A stretch of 27,166 nucleotides of DNA from positions 1 to 27,166 of the forward strand of contig DJOQ01000013.1 in assembly GCA_002437245.1 (NCBI GenBank), read 5' to 3'. The position numbers were made by a program, and so were the translations under genes. Below, one piece after another: positions 6,947 through 15,039 of the stretch (position 1 is its first letter; every line of letters begins with the position of its first letter). The notes beneath the pieces were generated by a model that saw only the letters and a program-made list of their open reading frames with translations, searched no databases and was not told the origin of the DNA. The stretch comes from Ruminococcaceae bacterium UBA6434 (lineage in GTDB: Bacteria; Bacillota; Clostridia; Oscillospirales; Acutalibacteraceae).

Positions 6947-9589
6947 CTATCCTTTAAGCATATCGCCGACTATTTCCGACGCCTTTTTAAGAGCCTCGGG
7001 TATTTTTGAAACATCTTTGGCTCCTGCCATGGCGCTGTCGGGTTTTCCGCCGCCTGCGCCGCCTGCAACACGTGCCACTTCACGGACTATATTGCCCGCG
7101 TGAGCTCCGCACTCTATAGCCTTTTTGCCGACGCGGCAAGCGAACGACGCCGTACCTTTTTCGGCATTTTTGCCTGCGAACACGGCGATTATATCGTCTC
7201 CGTTTTCAAGCGCTTTATCGCAAAGCGAGCGAAGAGCATCGGCTCCGGCTTCGCCTATATCGGCTGTGACAAGGCGTACATCGCCTATCTGCTTTGCATC
7301 TTTCATAAGGTCGGCAGTTTTTGAAGCTGCAATCTCTGCCTCCAAAGACGCTATTTCGCGTTCCTTTTCTTTAAGCTCAGCAGAGAGAGCCGCGGCACGG
7401 GAAGCCAATTCATGATAATTTGTAAGCTTGAGGTTTTTGACGGTTTCGGCAATAAGCTCATTGTTTTTATCGATGTATTTCATAACGTTGGTGCCTGTAA
7501 CAGCCTCTATTCTGCGGACACCCGACGCTACCGAAGACTCCGATACTATTTTGAAGAGCCCTATCGAGCCTGTGTTTTTAACGTGTGTGCCGCCGCAGAA
7601 CTCAACCGAAAAGTCACCCACAGTAACAACTCTTACTATGTCGCCGTATTTTTCGCCGAACAACGCCATTGCGCCGAGCTTTTTCGCTTCGTCAATGGGC
7701 ATTTCCTTTGTAACTACCGGCATAGCCGCCATAATTACGCTGTTCACTTTATTTTCAACGTCCTTGAGTTCTTCGGAAGTAAGAGCCGAGAAATGGGTAA
7801 AGTCAAATCTGACAGCCTCGCTGTTTACAAGCTGGCCTGCCTGCTCAACATGAGTGCCGAGGGTCCCGCGAAGCGCCGCCTGCAAAAGATGCGCCGCAGT
7901 ATGGTTACGCATGGTGGCTTCACGCACCGAACGATCAACCTCGGCGTGAACCTTGTCGCCGCACGAGACGGTCTCGCCGTCCGAGATGTAGCCGTGATGA
8001 AGGATAACACCCTCATGTGTTTTGGTGGTGTTTTCAACGGTAAATTCAAATCCGTTGCCCCTAATGACGCCGACGTCGCCGACCTGACCGCCGCTTTCCG
8101 CATAAAACGGAGTTTCGGAAAGTACAAGCGTTATATTGTCGTCTTCGGTTGCAGCCTGCCTTTTTTCGCCGTCAACTACAACGGCGAGTATCTCGCTGTC
8201 GCCCGAAAGTGTTTCGTATCCCGTAAACGGAGTCTTTTCCATACCCTTGGTGGCATTGCCCGAGCTCTTCCAAGTCTCTGCGCCTGCGTCCTTGTGAGCC
8301 TCGCGCGCTTTTTTACGAGCCTCGGTCATAAGAGACAAGTACTCCTGCTCGTCAACGGTCATTCCCTTTTCCTCAAGAATATCCTTTGTGAGGTCGAGCG
8401 GGAAACCGTATGTGTCGGAAAGCTTAAAGGCGTCGGTGCCGCTCATAACCTTGCCGTCGGTGTTTTTAACCATTTCTTCGAGCATATTAAGCCCTGTATC
8501 AATAGTCTTTGCGAAGTTTTCCTCCTCCGCTTTAATAACATTTATGATAAAGTCGTGCTTTTCAAGAAGATTTGGGTAAGCCGTATCGTTCTCTTTAATA
8601 ACCGTCTCGGCAACCTCATAGAGGAAGGGTCTGTCAATTCCGAGCAATCTGCCGTGGCGTGCTGCGCGGCGTAAAAGACGTCTTAAAACATAACCTCTGC
8701 CCTCGTTTGACGGCATAACACCGTCGGATATCATCATTGTGGTGCTTCTTACGTGGTCGGTTATAACACGCAGAGATATGTCCTTTTTCTCGTCGTCGTG
8801 ATATTTGACGCCGGCGATTTTCATTATATGCTTCATTATATTCTGGACGGTATCCACCTCAAAGAGGTTGTCAACGTCCTGCGATATACAAGCGAGTCTT
8901 TCAAGACCCATACCGGTATCTATATTGGGATGTGCAAGACGGGAATAATTGTTGTTGCCGTCATTTTCAAACTGGGTGAACACAAGATTCCAAAATTCAA
9001 TATAACGGTCGCACTCGCAGCCCACCTTGCAGTCGGGCTTGCCGCAGCCGTATTTTTCGCCGCGGTCATAATATATTTCGGAACACGGTCCGCAGGGACC
9101 CGCTCCGTGCTCCCAGAAGTTATCCTCTTTGCCGAAACGGACCATATGCGAGGGGTCAACGCCTATATCTTTAGTCCATATATCGTAAGCCTCGTCATCG
9201 TCCTCATAAACGCTTATATAGAGCTTTTCTGGGTCCATCTCCATTACCTTGGTGCAAAACTCCCACGCCCACGGAATTACCTCGTGCTTAAAATAATCGC
9301 CGAACGAGAAGTTGCCGAGCATTTCAAAATACGTTCCGTGACGCGCGGTTTTGCCGACATTTTCTATATCGGGCGTTCTTATGCACTTCTGGCAAGTTGT
9401 TACGCGCTTACGCGGAGGCGTTTCCTCACCCGTAAACCACTTTTTCATAGGAGCCATACCTGAGTTTATAAGCAAAAGGCTCTTGTCGTTCTGCGGTATG
9501 AGTGAAAAGCTCGGCAGACGCAAATGACCCTTGCTCTCAAAAAAGCTGAGATATTTTTCTCTTAATTCGTTAAGACCTGTCCATTCCAT
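6947..9589 (-). CDS. alaS: Alanyl-tRNA synthetase
   Basis: Charges tRNA-Ala with alanine and clears mischarged serine and glycine. The 880-residue length is standard. The class II catalytic core is N-terminal (about 1-240, with GTYFEMLGNFSFGDYF). A tRNA-recognition domain with the GRGYVLRRLLRRAARHGR helix follows. The editing domain has its zinc-site residues H563 and H567 (HTAAH) and C665/H669 (CGGTH). The C-Ala domain ends in a glycine-rich segment (VAGGAGGGKPDSAMAGA). An AAGGAG ribosome binding site lies 11 bases before the ATG, behind a consensus promoter and a hairpin leader. Many Firmicute alaS genes have a T-box leader; this one shows no T-box sequence. Nothing is truncated. Confidence 0.98.
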   Translation of the reverse strand: MEWTGLNELREKYLSFFESKGHLRLPSFSLIPQNDKSLLLINSGMAPMKKWFTGEETPPRKRVTTCQKCIRTPDIENVGKTARHGTYFEMLGNFSFGDYFKHEVIPWAWEFCTKVMEMDPEKLYISVYEDDDEAYDIWTKDIGVDPSHMVRFGKEDNFWEHGAGPCGPCSEIYYDRGEKYGCGKPDCKVGCECDRYIEFWNLVFTQFENDGNNNYSRLAHPNIDTGMGLERLACISQDVDNLFEVDTVQNIMKHIMKIAGVKYHDDEKKDISLRVITDHVRSTTMMISDGVMPSNEGRGYVLRRLLRRAARHGRLLGIDRPFLYEVAETVIKENDTAYPNLLEKHDFIINVIKAEEENFAKTIDTGLNMLEEMVKNTDGKVMSGTDAFKLSDTYGFPLDLTKDILEEKGMTVDEQEYLSLMTEARKKAREAHKDAGAETWKSSGNATKGMEKTPFTGYETLSGDSEILAVVVDGEKRQAATEDDNITLVLSETPFYAESGGQVGDVGVIRGNGFEFTVENTTKTHEGVILHHGYISDGETVSCGDKVHAEVDRSVREATMRNHTAAHLLQAALRGTLGTHVEQAGQLVNSEAVRFDFTHFSALTSEELKDVENKVNSVIMAAMPVVTKEMPIDEAKKLGAMALFGEKYGDIVRVVTVGDFSVEFCGGTHVKNTGSIGLFKIVSESSVASGVRRIEAVTGTNVMKYIDKNNELIAETVKNLKLTNYHELASRAAALSAELKEKEREIASLEAEIAASKTADLMKDAKQIGDVRLVTADIGEAGADALRSLCDKALENGDDIIAVFAGKNAEKGTASFACRVGKKAIECGAHAGNIVREVARVAGGAGGGKPDSAMAGAKDVSKIPEALKKASEIVGDMLKG

Positions 9590-9609
9590 ACTGTAAAAAT
9601 CTCCTTAAC

Positions 9610-9660
9610 GTGCCTCGTGCCGCAACCGTTTAAACAAAACGGTTTGAGCCTTGCGGGCAC
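9610..9660 (-). promoter_or_regulatory. Hairpin in the alaS leader RNA
   Basis: The alaS leader of about 85 bases contains a strong hairpin. On the minus strand AACCGTTT pairs with AAACGGTT around a short loop, and GTGCC-CGC pairs with GCGGCAC below it. A second GGCAC just downstream (GAGGCAC) could replace the inner partner, so two alternative pairings exist. No T-tract follows, which argues against a terminator. It could influence translation or RNA stability. Confidence 0.5.
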
Positions 9661-9680
9661 ACTTATCAACATAATAAAAA

Positions 9681-9709
9681 ATTATACATTCAATAGCCGT
9701 TCTTGTCAA
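9681..9709 (-). promoter_or_regulatory. Exact-consensus sigma-A promoter of alaS
   Basis: Read on the minus strand, TTGACA (9709-9704), a 17-base spacer and TATAAT (9686-9681) match the sigma-A consensus at all twelve positions. Transcription should start near 9674, giving a leader of about 85 bases. It may also drive HIT, comEC and downstream genes by read-through past the repeat element. Confidence 0.88.
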
Positions 9710-9744
9710 CCTCGGCAAAATACCGCAGGCAAAAAAATAAAGGC

Positions 9745-9773
9745 TTGTTTTACTGTCATTTTTAATTTATAAT
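9745..9773 (+). promoter_or_regulatory. Sigma-A promoter of fhs
   Basis: TTGTTT (9745-9750), a 17-base spacer and TATAAT (9768-9773) form a good promoter reading towards fhs. The predicted leader is only about 30 bases, which leaves no room for a riboswitch. It is back to back with the alaS promoter. Confidence 0.75.
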
Positions 9774-9810
9774 TTAATAATCAGATTATATTCCGTTTGG
9801 AGGTTTTCAG

Positions 9811-11481
9811 GTGTTAAGTGATATTGAAATAGCAAAGAATGCCGACATTATGCCGCTTTCCGGTATTGCCGAAAAGCTCGGTATCGACGAAGACGAGCTC
9901 GAATTTTACGGCAAATACAAAGCTAAACTTCCGCTGTCGCTTCTGGAAAAATATAAAAACAAAGATGACGGCAAGCTGATACTTGTAACCGCCATAAATC
10001 CGACGCCCGCAGGCGAGGGCAAAACCACCGTTACGGTAGGTCTCGGCGAAGCGATGAACCGCATAGGCAAAAAGGCGGTAATAGCATTGCGTGAGCCGTC
10101 TATGGGACCGGTTTTCGGCATTAAGGGCGGCGCCGCCGGCGGAGGATACGCACAGGTAATTCCGATGGAGGATATTAACCTCCACTTTACGGGTGACATG
10201 CACGCCATAACAGCCGCAAACAATCTTTTGTGCGCGATAATCGACAATCACATTCAGCAGGGAAACGAGCTTCGCATCGACCCGAGAAGGATTCTCTTTA
10301 AGCGTTGTCTCGATATGAACGACAGGGCGCTGAGGAATGTTGTGATAGGTCTCGGCGGCAAGGTAAACGGCGTTCCGCGCGAGGACGGTTTTATGATAAC
10401 GGTGGCAAGCGAAATTATGGCTATACTCTGCCTCTCCTCCGGAATCAAAGACTTAAAAGAGCGCCTCGGCTCAATACTCACCGCGTATACATACGACGGC
10501 TCGCCGATATACGCAAAAGACTTAAACGCGGTGGGCTCAATGGCGGCTCTCTTGAAAGACGCAATAAAGCCGAATCTTGTACAGACTCTTGAAAACACTC
10601 CCGCTTTGATGCACGGCGGTCCGTTTGCCAATATAGCGCACGGCTGCAACTCGGTAACCGCCACACGTCTCGGGCTGAAGCTCGGCGACTACTGCATAAC
10701 CGAGGCAGGCTTCGGCGCAGATCTCGGCGCTGAGAAATTTCTCGACATTAAATGCCGCTGTGCCGGTCTTAAACCGTCATGCGTTGTCATAGTAGCCACC
10801 ATCAGAGCGCTGAAATACAACGGCGGCGTTCAGAAGGCGGAGCTTTCAAAGGAAAATACCGAAGCTCTTAAAAGCGGTATAGTAAACCTTGAAACCCACA
10901 TTGAAAATATGCGAAAATACGGTCTGCCGGTTGTGGTTGCGATAAACCGTTTTGCAACGGACACCGACGCCGAAATAAAAATAATTGAAGATTTTTGCAG
11001 AGAAAAGGACGTGCCCGTATCGCTCACCGAGGTGTTCGCTCACGGCGGAGAGGGCGGCAAAGATCTCGCCGAAAAAGTTGTAAGCACCATTGAAACAAAA
11101 GAGGCGAATTTCAAGCCGCTCTATGACGTAAATCTTCCGATTAAGGAAAAATTGAATATTCTTGCAAAAGAGATTTATCGTGCGGACGGCGTTGCATTCA
11201 CCTCCGGAGCGGATAAAGCGATTGCGGAAATTGAAAAGCTCGGAAAAGACAAGCTGCCCATTTGCGTTGCAAAAACACAGTACTCCTTATCCGATGACCC
11301 GAAAAAGCTCGGAAGACCCGAGGGCTTCACACTCACCGTGCGCGATGTTCGCCTGTCGGCAGGCGCCGGATTTATAGTGGCTCTCACGGGAGACATAATG
11401 ACAATGCCCGGGCTTCCGAAAGAGCCTGCGGCATACAAAATAGATGTTGACGACGACGGGAATATATCGGGGCTTTTCTGA
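9811..11481 (+). CDS. fhs: Formate-tetrahydrofolate ligase
   Basis: Makes 10-formyltetrahydrofolate from formate, tetrahydrofolate and ATP. It feeds one-carbon units to purines and other pathways, and in acetogens to the methyl branch of the Wood-Ljungdahl route. The 556-residue length is standard. The ATP-binding loop TPAGEGKT is at 65-72, followed by the conserved REPSMGPVFGIKGGAAGGGYAQ region and FGADLGAEKF. The start codon is GTG, chosen because TTTGGAGG lies seven bases upstream and the translated N-terminus matches the family. It is a single-gene unit with its own promoter and a shared bidirectional terminator. The window holds no other acetogenesis gene, so a biosynthetic folate role is the simpler reading. 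Confidence 0.98.
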   Translation: MLSDIEIAKNADIMPLSGIAEKLGIDEDELEFYGKYKAKLPLSLLEKYKNKDDGKLILVTAINPTPAGEGKTTVTVGLGEAMNRIGKKAVIALREPSMGPVFGIKGGAAGGGYAQVIPMEDINLHFTGDMHAITAANNLLCAIIDNHIQQGNELRIDPRRILFKRCLDMNDRALRNVVIGLGGKVNGVPREDGFMITVASEIMAILCLSSGIKDLKERLGSILTAYTYDGSPIYAKDLNAVGSMAALLKDAIKPNLVQTLENTPALMHGGPFANIAHGCNSVTATRLGLKLGDYCITEAGFGADLGAEKFLDIKCRCAGLKPSCVVIVATIRALKYNGGVQKAELSKENTEALKSGIVNLETHIENMRKYGLPVVVAINRFATDTDAEIKIIEDFCREKDVPVSLTEVFAHGGEGGKDLAEKVVSTIETKEANFKPLYDVNLPIKEKLNILAKEIYRADGVAFTSGADKAIAEIEKLGKDKLPICVAKTQYSLSDDPKKLGRPEGFTLTVRDVRLSAGAGFIVALTGDIMTMPGLPKEPAAYKIDVDDDGNISGLF

Positions 11482-11510
11482 TAGCGTTAAACCGACAAAA
11501 ATTTATATTT

Positions 11511-11555
11511 ATAAAGACAACGGGTGCAGTCGAATGACTGCACCCGTTACTTTAT
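11511..11555. terminator. Bidirectional terminator between fhs and rhaD
   Basis: A long palindrome separates the convergent genes. Bases 11519-11531 pair perfectly with 11536-11548 (13 bp, loop GAAT). After a small internal loop, ATAAAG (11511-11516) pairs with CTTTAT (11550-11555). The GC-rich core with A/T-rich flanks on both sides suits termination in both directions. The distal arm overlaps the rhaD stop codon. Confidence 0.82.
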
Positions 11556-12367
11556 AAATTCAAAAAGTCTTTGCGATAGTTTACGCCGAAAGATTCGGCG
11601 AGAATTTGCATATCCTTATCTTTGATAGTATTTATTCTCGGAAGATGAGATGTTAACATATAGATTTGAGCGGCTTTTTCAACGGTTTCGATAAGGCCGA
11701 AGGTTTCATCCATTGTTTTGCCTGCACCGTAGATGCCGTGCATACCCCAAATTACAAGTCTGAATTCTTTCATCTTTTCTGCCGTTGCCTCTCCGATGTC
11801 ATTCGTGCCGCAAAGCATCCACGGAAGAACGCCGACACCGTCGGGAAATACGACAATACACTCGGTGCACATTTCCCAAAGAGTATGCGTAAACAGTTTT
11901 TCATCAAGCGGATGGACATAGTTCATAGCAAGCGTATTGGTAGGATGAGAGTGCATAACCACTCTGTTTTCAGGGTCAACCTTAAGCCTTGCCATATGGC
12001 TCATAAGGTGGGCAGGAAGTTCGGAGGTAAATTTACCGCCGTCGCTGTAACCCCAAAGGAGTTCTGCCGTTGTACCGTCTTTTGCAATACGGATAATGCC
12101 GAGATTATTTTCAGGGTCTTTTTCAACATTTTTGAAATATTTGCCCGTGCCTGTAACTATAAAAATTTTGCCGATAAGGTCGGGTGCGTCAAATCCTGTC
12201 GGAATAGTCCTGATGACATTATCAAGGTCGAGATACTCGGCTGCTTCGCTTTCGTCGAGAAGCAAGCTGATGTTGCCGCCGTTCCTTTCGTCCCAACCGA
12301 GGCGATACATATTTGCCGTTGTGTCACACATTTCGCGAACAAAGCGTGAAGTTAAAATATCTTTCAT
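11552..12367 (-). CDS. rhaD: Rhamnulose-1-phosphate aldolase
   Basis: Zinc-dependent class II aldolase that splits L-rhamnulose 1-phosphate into dihydroxyacetone phosphate and L-lactaldehyde. The 271-residue length is standard. Zinc ligands are visible as H139 and H141 (MHSHPTN) and H210 (WGMHG), and the catalytic glutamate is E116 (TSELPAH). Each falls close to the E. coli position (141, 143, 212, 117). The ATG overlaps the rhaA stop by four bases, so it is translationally coupled. It is the last gene of the rhamnoside operon. No lactaldehyde reductase or dehydrogenase follows, so lactaldehyde must be handled by genes elsewhere. The fucose aldolase FucA is shorter and less likely. Confidence 0.95.
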   Translation of the reverse strand: MKDILTSRFVREMCDTTANMYRLGWDERNGGNISLLLDESEAAEYLDLDNVIRTIPTGFDAPDLIGKIFIVTGTGKYFKNVEKDPENNLGIIRIAKDGTTAELLWGYSDGGKFTSELPAHLMSHMARLKVDPENRVVMHSHPTNTLAMNYVHPLDEKLFTHTLWEMCTECIVVFPDGVGVLPWMLCGTNDIGEATAEKMKEFRLVIWGMHGIYGAGKTMDETFGLIETVEKAAQIYMLTSHLPRINTIKDKDMQILAESFGVNYRKDFLNL

Positions 12368-13599
12368 TGTCTTTTCTCCAATACTTCTTTTTCATATTTT
12401 TTAACCTCGGCAAGATAATCGGCAGGAGTATTTGTTATTTTTAAATATTCTTCCCAAACATCGCCGAACGGCATTGTTTTAAGTTCTTCGTGCATAACCA
12501 TAAGCGAAGTGAAATCGGCATTGTTTTGCATATCTTTCATCTTCTCATTCGGCTCTAAAAGTGCATAAAGCAATGCTTTTTCTACACTTCTGATACCTGT
12601 TACCCAAGCGGAAATACGATTGATGCTTGCGTCAAAATAGTCGGTTGCTATGAACACTCTGTCGAGTGCATTTGCTCTTACGATTTCCTTTGCGATTTCC
12701 CTTGTTTCATCATCAAAAATAACAACATGGTCGCTGTCCCAACGAACGCCGCGGGTTATATGCAAAGCAAGCTTTTCATTGAACAAAAGCATTGATGAAA
12801 TTTTGTCGCTTACGACCTCGGTAGGATGATAGTGACCGTTATCCATAAGCGGAGTAATACCTTTATTTGCAACATAGTTCATACAAAATTCGGCAGAACC
12901 GACTGTGTAGCTTTCAAGTCCGATACCGAATACTTTTGATTCAAGCGTTACAAAAACTTTGCTTTTATCATACGGTACCGAAAGAATCTCATCAAGTGAT
13001 TTTTTAAATCTTTCACGTGGTCCCAATCTGTCGGCAGGAATATCCTTGCAGCCGTCGGGTATCCAAATGTTCATAACGCAAGGCACACCTGTTTCGTTTG
13101 CAAAATACTCCGCTATTTTTAAGCACCTTTTACCGTGTTCAACCCAAAATGAACGAACACTCTCGTCCGGTGATGATAATGTAAGATTGTCTTTCACCAT
13201 AGGGTGAGAAAAGAAAGTCGGATTAAAATCAATACCCATATTTCTTTTCTTTGCAAAGTCCGCCCATTTTGCAAAATGCTTTGGCTCAAGCTCGTTTCTG
13301 TCTGCAAAGCCGTCTCCAAAAATCGCATAGCTTGCGTGCAAATTAAGTTTCATTTTACCCGGTACAAGACTGATAACCTTATCGATATCCGCCATAAGTT
13401 CTTCGGGTGCTCTTGCCCTGCCTATGTAATTACCGGTAGTTTGAATTCCGCCCGAAAGTGCACCTTTTTGGTCAAAGCCGACAACATCATCGCCCTGCCA
13501 GCAGTGAAGTGAAATAGGAACGGTTTTTAATTTTTCAATAGCCCTGTCGGTATCAACACCGAGTAAGGCATATTTTTCTTTTGCTTCATTATAACTCAT
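12364..13599 (-). CDS. rhaA: L-rhamnose isomerase
   Basis: Metal-dependent isomerase converting L-rhamnose to L-rhamnulose in the cytoplasm. The 411-residue protein is slightly shorter than E. coli RhaA (419). Metal ligand positions are kept with a constant offset of 14: E220 (VTLES), D253 (MDNGHYHP), H280 and D320 (IATDYFD). The N-terminal LHCWQGDDVVGF segment is a family hallmark. An AGGAG ribosome binding site lies seven bases before the ATG. The gene sits between rhaB, from which it is separated by a double-hairpin repeat, and rhaD, which it overlaps by four bases. Confidence 0.96.
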   Translation of the reverse strand: MSYNEAKEKYALLGVDTDRAIEKLKTVPISLHCWQGDDVVGFDQKGALSGGIQTTGNYIGRARAPEELMADIDKVISLVPGKMKLNLHASYAIFGDGFADRNELEPKHFAKWADFAKKRNMGIDFNPTFFSHPMVKDNLTLSSPDESVRSFWVEHGKRCLKIAEYFANETGVPCVMNIWIPDGCKDIPADRLGPRERFKKSLDEILSVPYDKSKVFVTLESKVFGIGLESYTVGSAEFCMNYVANKGITPLMDNGHYHPTEVVSDKISSMLLFNEKLALHITRGVRWDSDHVVIFDDETREIAKEIVRANALDRVFIATDYFDASINRISAWVTGIRSVEKALLYALLEPNEKMKDMQNNADFTSLMVMHEELKTMPFGDVWEEYLKITNTPADYLAEVKKYEKEVLEKRQ

Positions 13600-13622
13600 A
13601 TATAAACTCCTAATTTAATCTC

Positions 13623-13661
13623 TCGGTCAGCACAGCTGACGGCTCCGTTTACAAGGGAGCC
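13623..13661. repeat. Double-hairpin repeat between rhaB and rhaA
   Basis: Two adjacent hairpins make up this element: GTCAGC/GCTGAC (13626-13631 with 13635-13640, loop ACA) and GGCTCC/GGAGCC (13641-13646 with 13656-13661, 9-base loop). On the minus strand it reads GGCTCCCTTGTAA through GTCAGC and GCTGAC to GAGAGATT. From memory, this layout resembles a very abundant short repeat of Faecalibacterium, Ruminococcus and related gut Clostridia. The rhaB stop codon lies inside the first loop, so the repeat encodes the last residues of RhaB. Confidence 0.65.
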
Positions 13662-15025
13662 TTGCAAGGTTTAATATCAAATGAATTTTTAACCAAATCT
13701 CTTGCTGTTGCAAGGGATATTTTTTTATCAAGCATAATTTGCGAAATGATGTTGCCTGTTGCGGTTGCCTCAATAGGTCCCGCCGTTACACTTTTACCCG
13801 TATAATCACGGGTAAGAGCATTAAGGTATTTATCTTGGCAGCCACCGCCGACAATATGAATTGCATTAAACTTTTTGCCTGTCACATCTTCAATTTCATT
13901 AACTGCATCGGCGTATGATTTTGCAAGCGAATGATAGGCTGAATTTAGGATAAAGCCCAAATCATCACTGCCGATCAATTTGCCGATTGCGTCAGTCATA
14001 TTGTCCGGCGCAACGAGTGTACTACTGTTTACATCAAAATATTTATAGCTGTTTGAGGCTGTTGCAAGCTCCATCATTTCGTCATAGGTCATAGACTTAT
14101 TGAGATTTCGCCTGATATTTTGAAAAAGCCACATACCCATATAATTTTTGAGGAAGCGAAAACGAAAATCAATTCCGCCCTCATTTGTGAAATTGAGTTT
14201 TCTTGCATCTTCGCTCAAAATCGGCTCGCAAATTTCTGTCCCGATAAGCGACCAAGTACCTGAAGATATGTATAAATCGTTATCGGACATAGGGCAGGCA
14301 CATATGGCACTTGCCGTATCGTGACTCGGTGCAAAAAGCACGATACAATTAAAGCCGACCGCTTTTTGAATATCGGAGGATAACTCACCTACAACGCTTG
14401 ACGGAGTATTAACAGCCCCGAAAAGTTCACTCGGCAAGCCTAAGGCTGAAATAATGTCCTTGTCCCAAGCTTTGCTTTCAGCATTGACTAAGCCTGTTGT
14501 TGTGGCATTTGTGTATTCGTTTTTAATTTCACCCGTCAGTTTAAACGATAGGTATTCCGGCATCATCAAAAAGTATTTTGCCTTTTCAAGTTTTCCGCTT
14601 TTCTTGTCTGCAAAAAGTTGATAAATTGTATTGAAATTTTGCTTTTGAATACCTGTTTTCAAGTACAAACAGGTAGGTGAAATTATACTTTCAACTTCAT
14701 TGATAACACCATTTGTTCTACTGTCTCGGTAGCAAAAGCAAGGCGGGATTTCGTTCTTGTTTTCATCAAGCAAAACATAGTCAACACCCCAAGTGTCTAT
14801 TGCAATGCTCTTTGGTATTTTGCCGATTTGCTTACACTTTTTTATGCCTGTAAGCACTTCTGAAAACAAGCTTTCAATGTCCCAAATAAGTCCGTCTTTA
14901 CTTTGGGTAAGGTTATTGTCAAAACGATAGATTTCTTCAAGTTCAAGCTTACCGTTCTCAATATGAGCAAGTATGTGTCTACCGCTTGAAGCCCCGACAT
15001 CGACAGCAAGGTAATACGTTTTCAA
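13649..15025 (-). CDS. rhaB: Rhamnulokinase
   Basis: FGGY-family kinase that phosphorylates L-rhamnulose at O1 using ATP. I place the start at a TTG codon at 15025, seven bases after GGGAG. The resulting N-terminus MKTYYLAVDVGASSGRH begins right at the conserved phosphate-1 loop and gives 458 residues. An in-frame TTG at 15043 would add six residues that include the ribosome binding site itself. Further FGGY landmarks are AIDTWGVDY, APSHDTASA, SSGTWSLIG and HIVGGGCQDKYLN. The gene begins 14 bases after the stop of the membrane-anchored unknown protein. Its last residues lie in a dispersed repeat. The start region is one half of a 21-bp direct repeat. Confidence 0.94.
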   Translation of the reverse strand: MKTYYLAVDVGASSGRHILAHIENGKLELEEIYRFDNNLTQSKDGLIWDIESLFSEVLTGIKKCKQIGKIPKSIAIDTWGVDYVLLDENKNEIPPCFCYRDSRTNGVINEVESIISPTCLYLKTGIQKQNFNTIYQLFADKKSGKLEKAKYFLMMPEYLSFKLTGEIKNEYTNATTTGLVNAESKAWDKDIISALGLPSELFGAVNTPSSVVGELSSDIQKAVGFNCIVLFAPSHDTASAICACPMSDNDLYISSGTWSLIGTEICEPILSEDARKLNFTNEGGIDFRFRFLKNYMGMWLFQNIRRNLNKSMTYDEMMELATASNSYKYFDVNSSTLVAPDNMTDAIGKLIGSDDLGFILNSAYHSLAKSYADAVNEIEDVTGKKFNAIHIVGGGCQDKYLNALTRDYTGKSVTAGPIEATATGNIISQIMLDKKISLATARDLVKNSFDIKPCKAPL

Positions 15026-15038
15026 CTTTAATCTCCCT
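15018..15038 (-). repeat. 21-bp direct repeat, copy A (rhaB start)
   Basis: This segment covers the GGGAG ribosome binding site and first codons of rhaB. It matches 15982-16002 in the same orientation at 18 of 21 positions. The two copies bracket the intervening gene exactly from start region to start region. Confidence 0.6.
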
Positions 15039-15039
15039 A

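Noticed and set aside
7412..8674. Long open frame (about 420 codons) on the plus strand opposite alaS
   Set aside because: It lies wholly antisense to a clear full-length alaS, has no ribosome binding site or recognisable domain, and is Cys/Arg/Phe-rich as expected from antisense codon bias.
8753..9463. Second plus-strand open frame (about 236 codons) opposite alaS
   Set aside because: It is another shadow of the alaS catalytic region, with no family resemblance and no initiation signals.
9590..9680. T-box riboswitch in front of alaS
   Set aside because: The leader is only about 85 bases and has no GGGTGGNACCGCG-like antiterminator sequence and no terminator with a T-run.
9774..9810. Tetrahydrofolate riboswitch in front of fhs
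   Set aside because: The predicted transcript start leaves only about 30 bases before the GTG, too short for a known THF aptamer.
11666..12349. Plus-strand open frame (about 227 codons) opposite rhaD
   Set aside because: rhaD has its zinc ligands and correct length in the other strand. The antisense frame has no recognisable motif.
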